Source of the DNA: JAEMQF01 sp049297615 | Lineage (GTDB): Bacteria > Pseudomonadota > Gammaproteobacteria > Burkholderiales > Burkholderiaceae_C | NCBI GenBank assembly: GCA_049297615.1 | Contig: JBAQUQ010000050.1 | Location: forward strand, 1-11,014 | DNA: 11,014 bases | Direction of reading: 5' to 3' | Shown: piece after piece, positions 6,928-11,014 of the stretch | Layout: every line of letters starts with the position of its first letter | How positions within the stretch are numbered: the stretch's first letter is position 1 | Program-made: the position numbers and the translations under genes | Notes under the pieces: generated by a model | Told to the model about the DNA's origin: nothing | Seen by the model: only the letters and a program-made list of their open reading frames with translations | Databases searched by the model: none

Positions 6928-7965
6928 TCATTGGTTCGTCACGAACATCTGGCGGAATTCCTTGGACCACTTCTTGTATTCGTCGCGCGTCATCTCTTCC
7001 ATGTCGATGGCCTTGATCTTCTCGGCGTCCTTGATCGGCGGATAGACTCCCTTGGCGGTCACGAACTCGCCCTCGCTGGCGATGATCTTCATGCCCTCGG
7101 CCGAGATCAGGAAGTCCTGGAACAGGCGCGCCGCATTCGGGTTCGGGGCCTTGGCCTGAATCCCGACGTTGTGGCCATCGGCCAGCATCCTGGGCAGGCG
7201 CACGTAGTCCAGCGGCGCCCCGTCCTTGCCGAAGATGTAGACGTACTTGACGTAGGTGATGCCCACACTGGCCTCGCCCGAGACGATCTTCTGCGCCGCC
7301 GGGATGAACGACTCGGCCAGGATGGGCTTGGCGGCTGCCAGCTTGTTCGCCAGGGCCAGCCAGTCCTTGCCGTAGATCTTCTCGAGGTTGCGCACCCACA
7401 CGCCAGTGGTGAAGTGGCGCGAGGGATCGGGCATGACGAACTTGCCCTGCCACTCGGGCTTGAGCAGGTCCTCGAGCGACCTGGGCGCGTTCTCGGGCTT
7501 GACCAGCTTGGTGTTGTACAGGATGCCGACGATCACCTGGCGGTAGATGGGCGAGAGCTCGCCGTCGGGGTCTTTCAGGTCAGCCGGGAAGTTTACGCTC
7601 TCGGGCGACACGTATTTGGCGAAGATCTTTTCCTTCTTCAGCAGCTGCATCGGTCCGGAGTTGGTGATGACGACGTCGGACAGGGTCCGCCCGGCATGCG
7701 CCTCGGTGAGCACGCGGTCCAGCGTCTTGTTCGAGGACGCGCGGAAGTAGTCGATCTTGATGCCGTACTTCTGGGTGAAGGCCTTCTCCACCGCGTCCAT
7801 GATTCCCGATTCGAGCGAGCCGTAGATGACGACCTTGCCTTCCTTCTTGGCGGCGTCGACGAGCGGCTGGGCCAGGGCGGCCGCGCTCCAGCAAAGCGCA
7901 GCCATGACGGCGACCAGGCCAGAGGCCAGCCACGAACCGGCGCGACGGCCAAATGCTGCATACAT
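6928..7965 (-). CDS. ABC transporter periplasmic substrate-binding protein (AfuA/FbpA-like)
   Basis: A predicted 345-residue secreted protein that captures the ligand for the permease and ATPase beside it. The ATG at 7965 is preferred because AAGGA lies exactly 7 bases upstream; an ATG at 7971 would sit on that site. A Sec signal peptide is clear: basic RR, a hydrophobic stretch, then SAAALA|Q with likely cleavage after residue 32. The mature part begins with KKEGKVVIYGSLES, the usual start of the COG1840 iron-type group. Further motifs are SDVVITNSGPMQLL, GILYNTKLV, LEDLLKPEWQGKF and the late NPNAARLFQDFLISAEG. The place where FbpA has its ferric-binding Tyr-Tyr pair here reads GITYVKYVYIFG (about 235-246), with no adjacent tyrosines, and the N-terminal histidine ligand is absent. 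The true ligand may therefore be an organic anion rather than bare Fe(III). Confidence 0.93.
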   Translation of the reverse strand: MYAAFGRRAGSWLASGLVAVMAALCWSAAALAQPLVDAAKKEGKVVIYGSLESGIMDAVEKAFTQKYGIKIDYFRASSNKTLDRVLTEAHAGRTLSDVVITNSGPMQLLKKEKIFAKYVSPESVNFPADLKDPDGELSPIYRQVIVGILYNTKLVKPENAPRSLEDLLKPEWQGKFVMPDPSRHFTTGVWVRNLEKIYGKDWLALANKLAAAKPILAESFIPAAQKIVSGEASVGITYVKYVYIFGKDGAPLDYVRLPRMLADGHNVGIQAKAPNPNAARLFQDFLISAEGMKIIASEGEFVTAKGVYPPIKDAEKIKAIDMEEMTRDEYKKWSKEFRQMFVTNQ

Positions 7966-8007
7966 GTTCATTTCCTTCACGGCTGATGGCACTCAATACA
8001 GGACGAA

Positions 8008-8036
8008 CCGGGTGCGGCCCGCCAGACCCGGCTGGC
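8008..8036 (-). other. Overlapping hairpins between ATPase and binding-protein genes
   Basis: CCGGGT (8008-8013) pairs with ACCCGG (8026-8031) across 12 bases. GCCAG (8021-8025) pairs with CTGGC (8032-8036) across 6 bases. The two stems are mutually exclusive. They occupy the 72-base gap before the binding-protein gene and could act as an mRNA-stability element. No U run is present. Confidence 0.3.
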
Positions 8037-8037
8037 C

Positions 8038-9165
8038 CTACTGCACCGCGATGGCGCAGCAGTGGCCAGGATTCATTTCGAGATAGACCCGATGCCCCAC
8101 CTGCAAGTCGAGCAGAGGATGCACTCGAATGCGCAGGTCCTGCTCGCGAATCTTGACGGTGGCGTCCTGATACTCGCCGAGAAAGGTCACGCCTTGCACT
8201 AGGGCTTGCCACAAGTTCTCGCCCGGCGCTGGCGCGGCGTGCGTCAGGATGACGTTTTCCGGCCTGATGAGCACGTCGACCTCGTCGCCACCCCTCAAGG
8301 TGGACGCGAAGCGGCAGCGGATCCTGCCGAAGGCGACGTCGACCGCGCCGCGGCCGTCGTCCCCCACAGGCGCCGCGACGCGGCCCCGAACGATATTCGT
8401 CGAACCGATGAAGTCGGCGACGAAGCGGTTCTGCGGCGCGCCGTAGATGTCGCGCGGCGCGCCCAGGGCGAGGATCCTGCCCGCCTCCATGACGGCGATC
8501 GAGTCGGAGATGGCCAGCGCCTCGGTCTGGTCGTGGGTGACGTAGACCGCGGTGATTTCCAGGCGCTGCTGCAGCTCGCGGATCTCGTGGCGCATGCGCT
8601 CGCGCAGTTTGGCGTCGAGATTGCTCAGCGGCTCGTCAAACAACAGCAGGCTGGGTCGCCCGACGATGGCCCGGGCCAGCGCCACGCGCTGCTGTTGCCC
8701 GCCGCTGAGCTTGGGCGCGCCGCGTTGCGCCAGCCCGGCAAGCCCGACCAGCTCGAGCGCCTGCGTCACGCGTTGCCGGATCTCGCTGCGCGGCGTGCGC
8801 TTGACCTCGAGCGCATAGGCCACGTTCTCGTAGACGCTCATGTGCGGCCAGATGGCATAGGACTGAAACACCATGCCGATGCCGCGCTGATCGGGGGGGA
8901 CGAACACGCCGCGCGCGGCGTCCACATGGGCCGCAGCGTCGACCGTGATGACCCCGCCCTCGGGCCGTTCCAGGCCGGCGATGCAGCGCAGCGTCGTGCT
9001 CTTGCCGCAACCGCTGGGCCCGAGCAAGGTGAACAATTTGCCCTTCGCCACGGAGAACGATATGCCACTGACCGCCGCAAGATGCTGCCCATCGCCGGGG
9101 AAAGTCTTTGTCAGCGATTCGACGCGCAAATAGTGCCCTTCGTCGACCGCTTCGCTTGGAATCAT
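8038..9165 (-). CDS. ABC transporter ATP-binding protein (FbpC/PotA type)
   Basis: A predicted 375-residue cytoplasmic ATPase that powers the adjacent importer. All nucleotide-binding motifs are intact: Walker A GPSGCGKST (49-57), Q-loop Q101 in MVFQSYAIWPHMSVYENV, signature LSGGQ (153-157), Walker B LLLFDEP (173-179), D-loop SNLDA (181-185) and the switch histidine H211 in VTHDQTEAL. The C-terminal third (about 240-370) contains FVADFIGSTNIVRG, DVLIRPENVIL and a TOBE-like barrel, typical of the FbpC/PotA/UgpC group. The ATG at 9165 is supported by GGAGA about 9 bases upstream. The frame is open well beyond that into tctA, but the upstream translation is antisense-like and not part of the protein. 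The gene lies 50 bases after tctA and is followed by the binding-protein gene. Confidence 0.96.
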   Translation of the reverse strand: MIPSEAVDEGHYLRVESLTKTFPGDGQHLAAVSGISFSVAKGKLFTLLGPSGCGKSTTLRCIAGLERPEGGVITVDAAAHVDAARGVFVPPDQRGIGMVFQSYAIWPHMSVYENVAYALEVKRTPRSEIRQRVTQALELVGLAGLAQRGAPKLSGGQQQRVALARAIVGRPSLLLFDEPLSNLDAKLRERMRHEIRELQQRLEITAVYVTHDQTEALAISDSIAVMEAGRILALGAPRDIYGAPQNRFVADFIGSTNIVRGRVAAPVGDDGRGAVDVAFGRIRCRFASTLRGGDEVDVLIRPENVILTHAAPAPGENLWQALVQGVTFLGEYQDATVKIREQDLRIRVHPLLDLQVGHRVYLEMNPGHCCAIAVQ

Positions 9166-9215
9166 CTTCGGGTTTCTCCGGGGTTGGGCCGCGCCGGTGC
9201 AATGAAGCAGACGCC

Positions 9216-10748
9216 TCAGAAGTCGGCACCCGCCTTGGCTTCCTGGCCTCGCCGGCGCAGTTCGGCGCGACGGTGCTGCCAAAGCGCCAACAGCACCGAT
9301 GCTACCGACAGGCCGAGCAGGGCGCCGGAAATCGGGCGCGTCACGAACAACCACGGGTCGGCGTCGGTCATGATCGATCGCACCAGGTTGGTTTCGATCT
9401 GGTCGCCCAGGATCACGCCGAGGATGAAGGGCGCCAGCGGAATACCGGCCTTGACCATCAGGTAGCCCAGCACGCCGAAGGCCAGCAGGACGTACACCGA
9501 GGACATCGCATTGCCCAGCGCATAGGCCCCGACCACGCACAGCACGAGCACGACCGGGAACAGGATCGACTGCGGGACGGTCACGATCTTGAGCGCCCAG
9601 CGTGAGCCCAGGCCCAGGATCAGCACCATGATCGGATGCGCAAGCAAGTAGGCCGCGAAGATTCCGTAGGCGATGGTCGGGTGTTGCGAGATGAACAGCG
9701 GTCCCGACTGGATGCCGTGGATCGTGAGCGCGCCCAGCATGACGGCCGTGACGGCGTCGCCCGGGATGCCGAAGGCCATGATCGTGACGAGCGATCCGCC
9801 GACGTTGGCGTTGTTCGCCGATTCGGACGCGATGACGCCCTCGGGAATTCCCTGGCCGAATTGCTCGGGCCGTCTGGAGAATTTTTTCGCCTGGTCGTAG
9901 GCCATCATATTGGCCGCGCTGCCGCCGATCGCCGGCAGCACGCCGATCCACACGCCCACCAGGGATGACCACAGCAGCAGAAACGGCCGCGACAGAATTT
10001 CGCCGAGCACCTCGAGCTGCGGAACCTTGAGGTTCGCCGCCGCGTCGATGGCGCGTGCCGCGTGTCCCGAACCCGCGGGTTTCTCCACTTCGGACATGAT
10101 CTGCGCGAAGGCGAATACGCCGATCAGCACGGGCAAAAAGGGCACGCCGCCCTCGAGGAATTCGATGCCCAGGGTGAGCCGCGGCGCGCCCAGCATCGGA
10201 TCATTGCCGAGCACCGTCACGATGAGGCCGAGCGTGCCCGACAGCAAGCCCTTCAGCAGCGACGACTCGACCAAGCCCGCGACCATCGACAGCGCCAGCA
10301 CGAACAGCGAAAAGAATTCCCAGGGGCCGAATTCGAGGGCGAATGCGGCCAGCGGCCCGGTGGCGGCAATGAGAAAGACGCCGCCGAGCAACCCGCCGAA
10401 GAACGACGCCCAGATTCCCAGCCACAGCGCCCGCCCCGGCGCGCCCTTGCGCGCCATCGGATGGCCGTCGAAGGTCGTCGCGACCGCCGAGGGCGTGCCG
10501 GGAATACCCAACAACGTGGCCGTGACGAGCCCGCCGGCCGAGCCGCCGACGTACAGCCCAGCCATGGCGGCCAGGCCCTGCAAGGGATCCAGCCCATAGG
10601 TGAAGGGCAGCGCCACGATGATCGTCATCGTGATCGTGACGCCGGGCAAAGCGCCCCCGACGATGCCCGCGAGCGTGCCGAGGAACAGCGGCAGGAGGTA
10701 TTTGAACTGCGCGACGTTGACCAGGGCCGCGGCGAGCAGATCGTACAT
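9216..10748 (-). CDS. tctA: Tripartite tricarboxylate transporter, TctA family large membrane subunit
   Basis: A predicted 510-residue inner-membrane protein, the usual length for TctA, with about 11-12 hydrophobic segments in two related halves. Family motifs are present in both. The first half has GGALPGVTITMTIIVALPFT, GLDPLQGLAAMAGLYVGG and LLGIPGTPSAVATTFDGHPM (LGIPG about 80-84). The second half has IGVLPAIGGSAANMMAYDQA, EGVIASESANNA (about 303-314) and FGIPGDAVTAVMLGAL (about 326-341). With TctB and a periplasmic TctC-type receptor it takes up carboxylates, using an ion gradient. The receptor is not in the window and may be encoded upstream or elsewhere. The ATG at 10748 lies two bases after the tctB stop, so translation is probably coupled. 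The next gene downstream is the ATPase of a different transporter class, which is an unusual neighbour. Confidence 0.96.
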   Translation of the reverse strand: MYDLLAAALVNVAQFKYLLPLFLGTLAGIVGGALPGVTITMTIIVALPFTYGLDPLQGLAAMAGLYVGGSAGGLVTATLLGIPGTPSAVATTFDGHPMARKGAPGRALWLGIWASFFGGLLGGVFLIAATGPLAAFALEFGPWEFFSLFVLALSMVAGLVESSLLKGLLSGTLGLIVTVLGNDPMLGAPRLTLGIEFLEGGVPFLPVLIGVFAFAQIMSEVEKPAGSGHAARAIDAAANLKVPQLEVLGEILSRPFLLLWSSLVGVWIGVLPAIGGSAANMMAYDQAKKFSRRPEQFGQGIPEGVIASESANNANVGGSLVTIMAFGIPGDAVTAVMLGALTIHGIQSGPLFISQHPTIAYGIFAAYLLAHPIMVLILGLGSRWALKIVTVPQSILFPVVLVLCVVGAYALGNAMSSVYVLLAFGVLGYLMVKAGIPLAPFILGVILGDQIETNLVRSIMTDADPWLFVTRPISGALLGLSVASVLLALWQHRRAELRRRGQEAKAGADF

Positions 10749-10750
10749 CG

Positions 10751-11014
10751 TCAGAAATCCGTCCAGTTGCCGCGCGGCAGCAGGACCTGCAGGTACTGGT
10801 CGAAGGTGTAGTAGGTGCCGGCGGTCGCGATCAGCGCGACGATCGCCACGCGCGCCCAGCCGCGTTTGCTGCGCGGCGGCTCGAGCCCGAGCTGCATGCC
10901 CGCGACGAAGGCAAAGGTGGCGATCCTGAATCCCAGGTGTGGCAGCGCCAGCACGTAGGCGCCGAACACCGCGAACATCAGGATCACCCGGCCGTAGCGC
11001 GGGCGCGGCAGCGC
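10751..11014 (-). CDS. tctB: Tripartite tricarboxylate transporter, TctB family small membrane subunit (C-terminal part)
   Basis: The 5' end is cut off by the window edge; the last 87 residues are present and the frame is open to position 11014. The GTG at 10987 is an internal codon rather than the likely start, since the frame continues upstream as ALPRPRYGR. Two hydrophobic segments are visible, VILMFAVFGAYVLALPHLGF and VAIVALIATAGTYYTFDQYL, separated by a short basic loop (EPPRSKRGWAR), and the protein ends LLPRGNWTDF. This is the layout of the last two helices of four-helix TctB proteins, whose typical ending has an aromatic, L-x-V-x-L-P-x-G motif. Placed directly before tctA, it confirms a TctAB pair. 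The promoter of the whole transporter operon must lie beyond the window. Confidence 0.88.
   Translation of the reverse strand, partial: ALPRPRYGRVILMFAVFGAYVLALPHLGFRIATFAFVAGMQLGLEPPRSKRGWARVAIVALIATAGTYYTFDQYLQVLLPRGNWTDF

Noticed and set aside
5082..7016. A 644-codon open frame on the plus strand across the permease gene
   Set aside because: It is antisense to a clear membrane permease. Its translation is rich in R, Q, H and E without domain structure, as expected for the complement of GC-rich coding DNA.
8206..9465. A 419-codon plus-strand open frame over the ATPase and tctA ends
   Set aside because: It is antisense to intact ATPase motifs and spans two unrelated genes. There is no recognisable domain.
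9166..9972. N-terminal extension of the ATPase frame into tctA
   Set aside because: The extra residues come from a shifted reading of tctA. The ATPase start at 9165 has a ribosome-binding site and gives the normal family length.
1..11014. CRISPR arrays, tRNA or rRNA genes, insertion-sequence transposases
   Set aside because: No regularly spaced repeats, no tRNA-like cloverleaf sequence and no transposase motifs were seen by eye on either strand.

Overview
The window is about 11 kb of GC-rich DNA, probably from a betaproteobacterium of the order Burkholderiales. That placement is an inference. It rests on the codon use and on a TctA/TctB (tripartite tricarboxylate transporter) pair beside an AfuA/FbpA-type ABC importer, a transporter style that is greatly expanded in Bordetella, Achromobacter and their relatives. 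No rRNA, tRNA, CRISPR array, transposase or integrase was seen.

Left part, 1-2341 (minus strand): a compact accessory operon of three uncharacterised genes. The order of transcription is a TIGR04255-family protein (2341-1565), a protein with an NWDGQG core (1608-1006) and a small protein with SVSR and NPAHAEI motifs (1004-561). The genes overlap or are one base apart. The DNA here is less GC-rich than the rest (31 of 60 bases in 1861-1920, against 39 of 60 in 9781-9840 and 47 of 60 in 4201-4260), which suggests acquired DNA. Downstream, 1-552 holds shifted open frames that may be a broken fourth gene. This is the part most likely to be an undescribed system.

Middle part, 2342-5120: a non-coding stretch ends in a 37-codon stub of an ABC permease C-terminus. 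A divergent pair follows: a COG3576-type flavin/pyridoxamine-phosphate-oxidase-like gene on the minus strand and a LysR-type regulator on the plus strand. The stub matches the 3' end of the intact permease at 5121 (113 of 121 bases, no gaps). The pair is therefore bracketed by direct repeats, as expected if it integrated at the permease 3' end.

Right part, 5121-11014 (minus strand): a transporter operon read from the right edge. It contains tctB (its 5' end lies outside the window), tctA, an ABC ATPase, a periplasmic binding protein and a fused two-domain permease. The last three make a complete ABC importer. The first two are the membrane parts of a secondary carboxylate transporter whose receptor, TctC, is not in the window. 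The binding protein lacks the tyrosine pair that holds ferric iron in FbpA, so the usual 'iron transporter' label should not be assumed.
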